From Bigelowiella natans CCMP2755 (Eukaryota; Cercozoa; Chlorarachniophyceae): a stretch of DNA of 22,361 nucleotides. The stretch is taken from NCBI GenBank assembly GCA_000320545.1, contig ADNK01001455.1:1-22361 (forward strand). Direction: 5' to 3'. Under the pieces are notes generated by a model. The model was not told the DNA's origin. It saw nothing but the letters and a program-made list of their open reading frames with translations, and made no database searches. Numbering within the stretch: the stretch's first letter is position 1; every line of letters starts with the position of its first letter. A program made the position numbers and the translations under genes. Positions 1 through 10,026 of this stretch are shown here, piece by piece.

Positions 1-169
1 GCAGCGCATTATAGGTCGATAGAGTCGTTTCCATCAGATCATCCCACTTTCCTCATTCTATAGATCATCATCCGAGGTTTATCGTCGAGAAATTTTGATA
101 ATACATCTGCCGCCAATCAGCGAAATATCCACCCCCCCCCCTCCCCTTGCCTACTATCATTCCTACTAC

Positions 170-905
170 CTTGACAGCGAGGTTGAGCAGGGTCTTCAGC
201 ACGCTTTCATAGATGACACCTGCTTCCACACGTGTCTCCATCTCGACCAGCTCAGAGAAGAAGGGACCTTCTTCTTTTTCCTCCTCATAAGGAGCATCAG
301 CATCACCGCCGGCCTCTTCCTCAGCGAGATTATCCCCTGGGTTATCTTCCTCATCGTTGTAGAGTTGCCCCCCCCGTGCATTATTCTCTTCCCCCCGCCA
401 GGTCCCCTCCTCCATGCTCGTAAATATGAACAGTCTCTCGCTTGTCAGTCGGCGAGCTTCCGCCTCCTCTTCGTCGCCATCTCCTCCGTGATCTCCTGTC
501 ATATTTTGTGGCCCGCTACTGCAGCGTGACGATGAGGTTAGTGTGTGGGCTCGATGGGGATGGGGCGATGTCAAACTGGCCACACCGACTACGACGACAA
601 CGACAACGACGACGAACTACAATAATTAAGACTGTGCTGAGCAGCCCCTCCTCCCTTCGTTCTACTCGCACGCACCTGAACCTGCTATTATCTGTAGCTG
701 CTGTTGGGTATGGGAGAAGTAGGTCGCAAGCATGCTCGAGCATTTGTTTCTGCGATGAGCACAGACCCCTTCCCCCTCCTCCCCCTCTCCTTGGCATGGG
801 GTATCGAACCTGCATTGGGATCAAAATCGAAGAGGGATGTTGGCAGTGCAATAGGGCTAAGATCGGTCCTCTCCCCTCCCTTTGCCTCACATGAGAATAC
901 TGAAT
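170..905 (-). CDS. Acidic protein of unknown family, partial gene (three putative exons)
   Basis: I do not recognise this protein. The best-supported piece is an exon at 495-170 (minus): an acceptor ending in acag at its upper edge, 108 open codons, and a donor AAG|gtagta at its lower edge in phase 0. Its first two thirds are very acidic (stretches such as GDGDEEEAEARR and YEEEKEEGPFF). Its last 30 residues become helical and hydrophobic (FFSELVEMETRVEAGVIYES), which looks like a folded or coiled segment. Two smaller candidate exons lie upstream at 700-676 and 905-810; both have acceptable splice sites and join in phase (0, then 1), but their sequence is not distinctive. The gene continues past the left edge, so length and terminus are unknown. 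No domain or targeting signal can be named. Confidence 0.4.
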
Positions 906-2364
906 CTGCCGTGGAGTGCAGCAAGGAGCACGCTCGTTTCCATGCATTGAGATGTGTCCGTATTAATAGATTTAAATATGTTGGTTCGCTCGCGCCTACT
1001 CACTACCACAGCCCAAGCAGGGAGGCGATCTGCGCTGCAAGTCCCCGGTACAGCCGCCTTTGCCTTGTCGTACGTTCCATGGAGATGGAGAAGAGGGGGG
1101 GGGGAATCGGAATATCAACCTCTTATGAGAATCAAAACAACTATCTGGTTCCTTGAGTGACTTTTACATAAATAAATATCTAGTGAAGCGCACATTTATT
1201 TATGACAGCAGTATTCGCCGCTATTATTTTGTCGATCAGTATATGAATATTCGCTGCGTTCTGCTGCATTTTACCACGCTTGCAAGGCTGAGGGGGGACA
1301 CGGTGCTTGAGGAAGGACACATGATTTCACTTCTGAATTAATCGTCAACAAGCACATTGGTCGGTATAATTCACATGAGATCAATCGTATCGGCCGTGAG
1401 AAGGAAAACACTCTGACCTGCCGTCTTTCCCCCACATGTCCAAATCGGCTGTATTTCAACAAAATGCAGGTTTAGACACGGATCAATAACCGGGGTCCAA
1501 GTATAATGATCAAAAATATCTTGCGAGTAGTACAGTTGAGGCAGAAGAGCAGTAGGGCCATGCAGGAAAAATCGGACCTCGACGACACCCTTCGGATCAT
1601 AACAAAAACCAGTCATTTAGCCGGGTAGGAGAGAGATTATTTTGTTACATTCCCAGACCTGTGCACAGTCCTCGTATCCACAAATGCAGGCCGATGCGGC
1701 CACATCATGCCCTCATCCTCCCCCCACCCGCTATCTTCCCCCCTCTCCCCAGGGTTCCCCATGCCCAGGAAGAAGCAGCAGCAGCAGCAGGCAGCAACAA
1801 ACAAGGGCGCAGATAGAATTCAAAACTTCGAAATTTCGATGATGGAAATTGGCCACCACGCCCCGGTAGAAACGGCGCGATATAGTTTAGTTTTCTTCCT
1901 GAATAGCCCTGGTTTTCCCCCTGCGACAAGGTACATTCGTACGACCGAAATAATGCAAGATTCTTCTCATTTTCTTTGTGCGACACAAGACGATGTGGGT
2001 TGTCGCAAGGCCAAAACGGAACGAACGTATTGCCTCATTGCCCGAATCGAAAGGGTACCTCAGATGCACCCTGGATTTGCACAGATTCGCTTGATGACAC
2101 AGCAAAAGTCCCCCGAGACCCTGAGAAACTGCTTTACCATACAAAATTGTGCTTATTTGGGGCTGAATTTTGGAGACGTAGGCATGATTACAGTTGCCCA
2201 CAGTGCCCTTTTTGCCTAACTTAGTGCCGAGCACGCGCTTTGCGGGGAACTCCTCTTCCGATGCTCCTACCTTTTGCCGGACTTCGCAGGAGAATTTCTC
2301 TTGATATGCACTGGTTGGGATGTCGTCGAGCTAATGATCCCGACCCACATTGAAGAAGCATAGA
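906..2364. other. Stretch with no supported gene
   Basis: Several open frames cross this region, but none has convincing protein character or a matching chain of splice sites. The most protein-like is 1616-1371 (minus), 81 codons with many aromatic residues. Its ATG directly follows an in-frame stop, so it would have to be a complete small gene or a first exon. A glutamine-type (CAG)n tract at about 1770-1790 belongs to no supported gene. The last 130 bases are presumably the 5' flank of the membrane-protein gene that starts at 2365. Confidence 0.4.
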
Positions 2365-3787
2365 ATGAATGGTGGGAGGCTCCTGGACGGAGTTCTCATC
2401 GCTGCGTCGTTGGTTCTCATCTCCATCTCTGCATGGAAGCTGTATGCAAAAGGAAAGCCTTTCTCTGAACTCAAAACGCAGAAGAGATTCTTTTGGTCGG
2501 TAGAGTACTAAGTCTGTAATGTTTCTGGTTGCCAGAATAGTCGTTTATTCTCAATTTTGGTTTTGTTCTTTGACTTCGAAGGGGAATCATCTTTGCGAAC
2601 ATTGGTGGGATCCTCATCTCCCTCGTAATTCCACGAGGCCCATTTCCAGCTCCATGGCAAGTTGTGCGGATTGCAATTTCTTACTCATTGGTACCGCTCA
2701 CTTCTCCAACCGTCTCAAAACAAACAAGCGCTCTGATGTAAAAATACTGGTAGGCATGGGTGACTACGTTGACGATCTACACCGTGCAGGTCCTCACACA
2801 AGCAAGATATGGAATTTTCCACCATGCCCAAGGGCTTCCATGGAGCTATCACGCAACCTTCAAAGGCTTCATAGTCTATAACATCCTCGGATCTGTCATT
2901 TCGAGCATAAGTAAGTTATGTATTCTCAACCTTGAGCCAAAATTCACATTTTCATGCGCATTCTTGTTCGCCAATAGAGATCACCGTTATTTATTCTAGG
3001 TGTTCTCGCGACGAACAGAGAAAAGTATCTTTCCATCGAATATGCCACGAGCGCGGCCCTGACTCCAGTCATCACTGCCTATTTCGTCTGGCAAAACATG
3101 CATCTCCTCCGAAAACTCAGAGATCATGTGACAGATCTCCGGGACGTTATGAATGCTGAGAGCCAGAGGCTTGAGGAGAAAAAAACGACGGTCAGCAGCG
3201 TTGAGATGCATCGTTTTGGAAATAGCATCAACAAGGACAAATTAGTTCCACCCAGCCGGTTTTTGGGCGCCATGACACCAACCAGCAGCAATACTAGGAT
3301 AGCTATTGGAGGGAAACAATCGCCCAGACCTACGAGTCCAACCACGCCAAGGAGCTTTGCTGCAAGTATCAGCGTGACTAATTCCACAGAGAGAAGCGGT
3401 GAACAGCAAGGCATTAAAAATTTCAAGGGCCGGGGAGACGACCGTATTCCCGATAGCACCACCCAGTCGAAGTTGCCTACAAATAATAAAATAGCGAATC
3501 TGGAGAATTTAATTACAAAGGTTAAGTTCTCGTTGGCAGCGTTCCCTATCATCGCATTCATCATTACTATCTTAGGCATCATGGTCGCATACGAGACTGC
3601 GAAAAGCGATAGAAGGTTTTCGGAGCTCATAGATGAGTCATTCTCAGAACCCCCACAGATCGCCACGGAGGCTGGAAGAGTGTTGTCTTTGTATGCTGTG
3701 GCACACATGTTGTACCATTTTGGAGGTCCTTGGAAGTGCGATTGTTGGCGCGACGATGAAACAAATGACCAAACTCATGATGGTTAA
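2365..3787 (+). CDS. Seven-helix-type membrane protein, orphan (GPCR-like topology)
   Basis: Four exons join in phase: 2365-2504, 2582-2690, 2754-2910 and 3000-3787, with introns of 77, 63 and 89 bases; the product is about 397 residues. The hydrophobic segments I see are roughly residues 7-25 (LLDGVLIAASLVLISISAW), 47-64, 72-95, 115-135, 150-168, 312-335 (FSLAAFPIIAFIITILGIMV) and a weaker one at 361-377. Between helices five and six is a hydrophilic loop of about 140 residues rich in Ser, Thr, Pro and Lys, starting with a basic helical stretch (HLLRKLRDHVTDLRDV). A long third cytoplasmic loop of this kind is typical of GPCR-like receptors, and the first part vaguely recalls THH1/TOM1-type seven-helix proteins; no signature motif lets me choose. 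The 3' end is uncertain: an intron at 3725-3811 or one at 3681-3726 would give different short C-termini. The ATG at 2365 is chosen because it sits directly before the first helix. Confidence 0.65.
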
Positions 3788-4699
3788 CATGCGACGACGT
3801 TACATCGTTTCTAGCTCTTCTCCCGCAGCAATGGAACAAATTGATTAAAAAAATAATTTACTTTTTTTAGTTTACCATGCTAATGCATTATTCATTAGAA
3901 AACAAGTACATTCAAATGACTATAATGTTAGCAATGACTAGATGACACTAGCATTTGTAGTTTGTTGCATTCAAAAATGTTGCACAATGCACCAAAAAGA
4001 CAATTGAGAAATCTGGGTAATTAATTTAGAAGGAAAGATTCCGGCTTACATCAAATTTCATGTGATTCCAAAACTTGAAGAGAACTAATTGTTGATTCTA
4101 AACGCTATTTTCGGCCAGCTGATGTAGATGAAGTGTCCCTCAGGCATCTAGGCATGCACATCTAAGTGAACATGGAATCAAATTGATCATCCTCCTTTCA
4201 TCACGAACAAGCAATGATGCAACAATGTGCACGTGGCCGAGCTGCCACACAGCAAGGTCGTGATTGGGACATCTTGCTAGCTTGGCACGCTTGCTTGATG
4301 CATCAAATCAACACATCAAACACAATCAAGCTAAAATGCAAACAGGCGATCGAGCAGCTTTTGTGCTCATTTTCTGGTGTCGTCTCAGTGCAACAACGAT
4401 GAGAAACTCATCTGCCCAACCATGTGATAATTGTGCTCATTGCATCAGCTGCGGGTGCGAATCAAATGTGAACATCTTGACTTCCGCCTTGCATGCGCAC
4501 ATGTTGCTGTGCTGCGCCGCGGCCTGTGTTCACATGCATCAATGTGGGCTGTCAACGACCCGATGTGCAATGCTGGCGGAATGTCATGTTGACAGCATGA
4601 AAGACATGAAAGATGAAGGTTGCACATCTAGACATGCTAGCATGCGACATGGATCACGTTGCATGACACTCCATTGTCACATGTCAGAACCCAGCTAGC

Positions 4700-4725
4700 C
4701 CAGCTAGCCAGATCTGGCTAGCTGG
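4700..4725. repeat. 26-bp perfect palindrome (cruciform-capable)
   Basis: The half site CCAGCTAGCCAGA is followed immediately by its exact reverse complement, with no spacer. A direct copy of the outer 9 bases (CCAGCTAGC) sits just to the left at 4691-4699, and a related CCAGCTAGCTAGC lies at about 4751-4763. The block is therefore a small cluster of CTAG-centred words. Confidence 0.9.
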
Positions 4726-5010
4726 ACACAGCCCAGCCTGCAGACCCAGTCCAGCTAGCTAGCAGTTCTGGAGCTCGCAAGCTGGCTGAAGTGAACTTGT
4801 GACCACTCTAGCACTTGTCAAACTTGTTGTGCACACTTTTTCACGCTCGCTTGTGAGTGCTGACGTGACGTGGCTTCGTTTCACGCACGATGCATCATGA
4901 CGATGGATCACCTTCCTGAGCAGGCTAGCAGGTCCAATCTGGAGGTGTGACGTGCAGACGTCTGCTGCATTGAAATCAAAGATTCAAGATTCGAGCACAT
5001 TCGATCACGT

Positions 5011-5034
5011 GAATGAATGAATGAATGAATGAAT
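5011..5034 (+). repeat. Tetranucleotide microsatellite (GAAT)6
   Basis: Six uninterrupted GAAT units lie in the spacer upstream of PARP. This is a simple repeat with no visible role. Confidence 0.9.
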
Positions 5035-5739
5035 CGGTTCGTCAGGAGCGGTTGAAAGGATCAAAAGTCACGCTCACACATCTAGACATCGCACAGCCCA
5101 AAAAAGTCATCGGCGCGAGTCCGGTGGAACCTAGGAACCTCATTCTTTCCGCCACGTCGTTCCTTCGAAATGACATGCGAATCAGGCAAAGGTGCTCACT
5201 TTGCCAAATTTCCATCAATTTCTGGCCTAAACGGTTGTCGCATGGTGATAAATACAGGGGGGTTTTGACACCGAGGATCAAATTTCGCCCGAACGGCCAA
5301 GTCTTCCCACCCCCTCGAGACCGACGGAATCCGGGTTCACGATGCTCTCGGTGGAGCTCGCGAAGTCCGGAAGGGCGAAATGTCGAGCAACGCAGCAGGT
5401 ACATGGCTATCTACCCCAAATCGCCCACTCTTTCGATCCGCCTATCCGCGCGTTGAGGACACTTCGTGTATGATGTAAACACCTTCATGCAAACATGTCA
5501 GAAAATCGGTAAGGGAGAGGTCAGGGTCGGCAAAGAGGTCCCAAATGTGTACACAGGTCGCCGTAATTTCGTTAAATCCTGCGAATTAACATTTGAGTTT
5601 GACTTGAATCTGCTCCTTGTTGAAGGAGTCGGAACGACCACTCAATGGTACAGCTTGGCAGGTATGTCTTCATGAGGGAGAGGGTGTGTGGAATTGAATG
5701 AGATGTGCGATGACACTGTGAACATTAGGGACCGAACAG

Positions 5740-8700
5740 ATGATTCGAACTGGGAGGATGTCAATCTCTTCAGCAAAATCGCTCACGGGATTTCAACGAT
5801 TAAGTGCCTCTAACAAGAAGCTGGTGAACGACATGCTGGCACGAGCAAAGGGAGGGCCAGGAGGAGATGCAAATTCAACCAAATTCCCTAGCTCTCCAGC
5901 CAAAAGCAGTACCAAAGGGGGGGGGGCACAGAGTGCGAAGATGTCAGAAGAAGACGCAAAAGCTGTCCTACAAGGTCTCAAGAGCAGCGGAAAGACACAA
6001 CGAGGCACATTAGCGACGTGGATGGAAGGGGAGCCTCTTGAGCAGGGCATTTCATGCATTGAATACGCTCGGGTGAAGAAACCCTCCAACTGCAAACTGT
6101 GCTACTCGAGGATTGCGCAGGGAGATATCCGCGTCGGCGACCGACAGCCGAGCCAGTTCTACTACGGGATGCAGACTCGATGGCTGTGCTTCACGTGCGC
6201 GAAAGGGAACATCAGCCGATTGTCACAGCTTATGAACTGGGACAGAATGGGGTACGATGTCTCTAATGAGATCCGTGCCAAAACGAATGAGCTGATGAGT
6301 CCTGAGAAGGAAGCGGCGCTCGAAGCCTTGATGGTGCCTGTCAACGAGCTTTGGGACATTCTTCTGGCCGAAGTTCTGTTGGACGAGTTCATCCAGCTCC
6401 TCGATCTCAATGGCATCAGTGCGACCGCCCTGCGCATCGAGAAGCGGTCCATCGACATGGCTCTCCTGGTAGCGGACGCCATCCTGAACGGCTTGTGCGA
6501 GGACTGCCCCGTGTGCAAGTCCGCCGGGCTGCTCGGCCTCTCAGGAAGGGTCGTGTGCTGGGGGTTCCTTGGCGGATTCACCAAATGCGTGTTCCGATCG
6601 GACCTCGACTCGGTCGAGAGATGCATGTTCCGTGTGCCTGCGGACATGGCCGCGGCCGAGTGGATGGGGGCGTGGCTGCGGGGCGCCAAGGCGCACTGCA
6701 TGGTGGTGGACGACGCCGCTCCTCCGCTCTTCGGCAACCGGGAGAAAAAGGCGAAGAAGAAAAAGAAGAAAAAAGGCAAGAAAGCTCCGGAAGGGGACGG
6801 GGAGGGGGGGGGGGGGGGGGAGTTGGGGGACGATGAAATCCAGGGATTTGAGCTCAGTGTACTTAACAAACTGAAGAAGAAAGAGCTAGTGGCACTTGCA
6901 GCGCTGCGAGGGCTCGAGGCTAAAGGGACGATGCCGGTAATTCGTGCAGCCATGAGGGAGAGCATGCTCGGAGAACCCGGCAAAGCGTTCACCGACGTCC
7001 TCCCAGAGCTCTCTTCCGCGACCACGGGAACGGTCATGAAGCTGGAGTGCAGGCTGAGGGGCATAAAGGCAAAGAGCGCGAAGGCGAAGATCATGTCGCA
7101 GCTAGAGTCGCACCATCAGGAGCTAGTTGATCTTGCAGCTACCGCAGTGAGGAATTCTACGGCCATGGAGGTGGACGGGGGGGAGGCGAGGGCGACAGCC
7201 CAGCCCTCCTCATCCTCCTCGTCTTCTCGCAAACGTAGGAAAGGCGCCGGAGGAGACCCCATCACCTCCAAGGCCAAACGTCTGAAGCTGAAGGCTGTGG
7301 CGAACGCGGAAGGAAAGGACTCGAAAACGAAGAAAGAGAAGAATATGAAGAAGAGCGAGAAGAAGGAGAAGAGAGAGACGCTGCCCCGCCCCCAAGCGGG
7401 CTCCCCGATCTTGGAGGTGCATTCGAGATACCCTTACTCGTACAATAAGCCGAGCATTCTCGTCAGTGCCGACGGTCAGGACGTCTACAACGCGGTCATG
7501 TCGGAGGTGTCACTGGGCACGGGCATCAACCGCTTCTACGTCGTGCAGCTTCTCAAGGTGAGGGGCGGCGGATTCGAGATCTTCTGCCACTGGGGGAGGA
7601 CAGGCTCGCAGGGGGCGGAGTGGGCGTTCGCGTCCTCTCGCTCCGACTTCAACATCTACTCGTATAGCAGCCGCAGCAGAGCGGTCTCGGAATTCAAGAA
7701 GTGGTTCTACAAGAAGACCAATAACGAGTGGGACGAGAGGCATGATTTCGAGCAGAAACCTCAATGTAAGAACGATAGCCCGCAAGCATGCACACGCGTA
7801 CTCGCATAGTAGCACGAAGCTACAACACACACGCACGCACCTGAGTCTCTCCCCCTCCCCCCTCCCCCCTCCCCCTTTAAAGCATACAAAGAAATTCAAC
7901 GACGTTCTCACTGCACACGCTCTCGCTTCTCTATCATGTCTCCACTGCCTCTCTCATATATCCTCCTCCTGCTGCTGCTGCTGCCGCCTCATCAACAGGC
8001 TACTACTACGGGGAACTGAGCCGAGAGAACAAGAAAGCGATCGCAAATAGGATGATCGCTTCCAAACATGGCGAGGAGGCCGCTGAGATCGAAGAGTCTA
8101 CGTTACCACCAGAGACGCAAGAACTTGTGGAGCTGCTGTTTGATGAGGATACAATCATCGGCAGCATGAAGGAATCAGGAGTCAAAGTCGATGAGATGCC
8201 GCTCGGTGCGGTGACTCTCGCCAGGATTCAAGCAGGCAGCGATACCCTGCAGCAGATACGCCTGCTCCTTGAGAGCAAGGAGCAGCAGGGGGGGGGCGCC
8301 GCTGCTACCGGCCAATTCGATGAGCGAGTGTTCCTGTCGCAGCTCAAGATGCTCACGACAATGTTCTACAACCAGATCCCAGCGGTGGATCCTGCATTGA
8401 TTGGCAACCAAGAGATCTTGCAGAAGAAAGCTGACCAGGTCAACCTCCTCAACGACATCGCCATGGGGCAGAACCTGCTGAAATCAAAGGCCAGGGCTAC
8501 GAGAGCGAGCGGCGGCAGCGGTGCGGCGGTGAAGATCGAGCACCCGACCGACGGCAAGTACAAGTCTCTGAAGTGCGACATGAGGGTCCTCCCCAAGGCC
8601 TCCGCCAAGTGGAAGGTCATCAGCGAGTACCTCAACAACACCGTAAAGCCCCCTCCAAACGCCTTCCTCAGCGGGTCGCGCTACGGGAAGAAACCCCAAA

Positions 8701-9236
8701 TCCTGGAGATCTTCGAGGTCGGCCGGGAGGGGGAGGCGGAGCGCTTCTCCGAGCACAAGGGGCTGGGGAACCGCAAGCTGCTTTGGCACGGGACCAACAT
8801 CGCCGTGGTGGCGGCCATCCTCGCGAGCGGGCTCCGCATCATGCCGAATGCTGGCGGCCGGGTGGGGCGCGGCCTGTACTTCGCTGCCGAGATGAACAAG
8901 TCCGCCTACTACGTGAGCGCCTCAGAGAAGTGCGGGACGGGGATTATGTTTCTGGCTGAGGTCGCGATGGGGAAGGAGTTCCACATCACGAAGGAGCGGC
9001 ACAGCCTGCGCAAGGCGCCGAAGGGCTACGATTCCGTTGTCGCGCAGGGTAAGTTCGACCCGGATCCTGCCGGGGACGAGACCTTCCTGCTGGACGGCCG
9101 CGAGGTGACGGTGCCGACGGGGAAGCCGAAGCCGCGGGCCCAGTACGCCGACTCCAACTTCCAACAGAGCGAGTATCTCATTTACAAAGAGAGCCAGTGC
9201 CAGCTTCGATACATGATTAAACTCAAAATGACGTAG
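5740..9236 (+). CDS. Poly(ADP-ribose) polymerase, PARP1-like with SAP-like repeats
   Basis: Nuclear enzyme that senses DNA breaks and builds poly(ADP-ribose) from NAD+. Exons are 5740-7765 and 7999-9236; the 233-base intron splits a Cys codon (T|GC); the product is 1087 residues. In order: a PARP-type zinc finger (C118, C121, C150, C153); a PADR1 region with its zinc site (C256, C259, C273, C283); a Lys-rich nuclear-localisation stretch at about 335-351 and a poly-Gly run; two SAP-like helical repeats at about 372-410 and 424-462; a second basic Ser-rich linker; the WGR domain (HWGRTG, W618); the helical regulatory domain from about 705 (MPLG motif); and the ART catalytic domain. The H-Y-E triad is intact: H939 in LLWHGT, Y969 in GRGLYFA, E1067 in SEYLIY. 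The length is near that of human PARP1 (1014), but I see no BRCT domain and only one N-terminal finger. Met7 is an alternative start. Confidence 0.93.
6804..6820 (+). repeat. G17 homopolymer inside the PARP coding exon
   Basis: Seventeen consecutive G residues encode a short poly-Gly linker between the basic stretch and the SAP-like repeats. The frame stays open through it with exactly this count, so the stated length is consistent. A run of this kind is prone to slippage and to sequencing error. Confidence 0.9.
7766..7998 (+). other. PARP intron
   Basis: The donor is CAAT|gtaaga and the acceptor atcaacag|GC. The intron interrupts the end of the WGR domain. It contains C-rich blocks of the type CCCCCTCCCCC at about 7850-7876 and a (CTG)n stretch at 7968-7983. 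Without splicing, the upstream frame stops at 7807-7809, before the regulatory and catalytic domains, so retention would give a non-catalytic DNA-binding form. Confidence 0.85.
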
Positions 9237-10026
9237 TAGTGCTGTTGCTGCATGCAGGGATGAAGACTGATGCGATTGCTAGCGTGGCTCCGGCACGTAC
9301 ATCGTAGTCGACATATATGCTATGTGCGGGTAGCATCTCCTGCGCTCACGCACGTTCGTGGAGCAGTGTGCGCTTGCAGCGCGCTATCTAGCTATGACAA
9401 TGTAGCTAGCTAGCTAGGCATTTGTACGCAGTCTAGCAGTTATGAATGCTAAAATGGTACATGTCATGATGAATGCTGCTATGAGATTATTATATAAGAC
9501 GGATGTGATGAAATGTTTAATTTTTTTCAGTTGTCATCCTAATGTAGCTGTGCAATGGAGATTATAGACATAGTAACATAATACGGACGCTCTTGTCTTG
9601 TTGCTGTAGCACACTAGGTGCGCTACTCAGCGGCGCTGAATAACGACCCAAATGCCCAGCTAGATAGGTTGCCACAACTCACAAATGCACATGCATGCGC
9701 ATGCTCTACTGACAGGCTTGCACACATTGTTTCCTTTGTTCATAATGAATGGCAACAACAGTTCCAGATGCAGTTCGGACGCAACTCAACGTCTGTAACA
9801 ATGCGCGCACTCATAGACGACATCGCCTTCTAAATTAGACCACCAGCTTTCAGCTTTGCCGAGATATCTTCCCCAAATTTGTGGCCCTTGAGCATCACCT
9901 AGTTGATACATGTTGTAAGGGGTATGTATGCACACGCATTGTGCTCCCATCTCGAGCGATGAGACGTCTCTACAACAAGTGAATCGAATATACACGCAGC
10001 GTGCGTGTCTTCATAGAAGCTTCCTT
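9237..10026. other. Spacer between convergent PARP and LRRC71-like genes
   Basis: This region holds the 3' flanks of both genes. It has CTAG-rich words (GCTAGCTAGCTAGG near 9405-9418) like those in the spacer on the other side of PARP. A 71-codon open frame at 9618-9833 (+) has no recognisable features. No canonical AATAAA was seen for either gene and no RNA gene is apparent. Confidence 0.4.

Larger units (their letters stand above)
3788..5739. other. Gene-poor spacer upstream of PARP
   Basis: About 3850-4200 is AT-rich and unremarkable. From about 4200 to 5040 the sequence is dense in short self-complementary words (CATG, TGCA, GCTAGC), including the long palindrome listed separately. Open frames at 5025-5456 (+) and 5404-5042 (-) overlap on opposite strands and neither looks like a protein. 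The last several hundred bases are probably the promoter and 5' UTR of the PARP gene; an acceptor-like aacattag ends at 5729, just before its ATG, so a 5' UTR intron is possible. I see no RNA gene here. Confidence 0.4.

Noticed and set aside
5025-5456. 143-codon plus frame and the opposing 120-codon minus frame upstream of PARP
   Set aside because: They overlap, contain no recognisable motif, and the plus frame begins inside the (GAAT)n repeat.
6162-7094. 310-codon minus-strand frame
   Set aside because: Antisense shadow of the PARP exon; its poly-Phe and poly-Ser content comes from the Lys-rich codons on the other strand.
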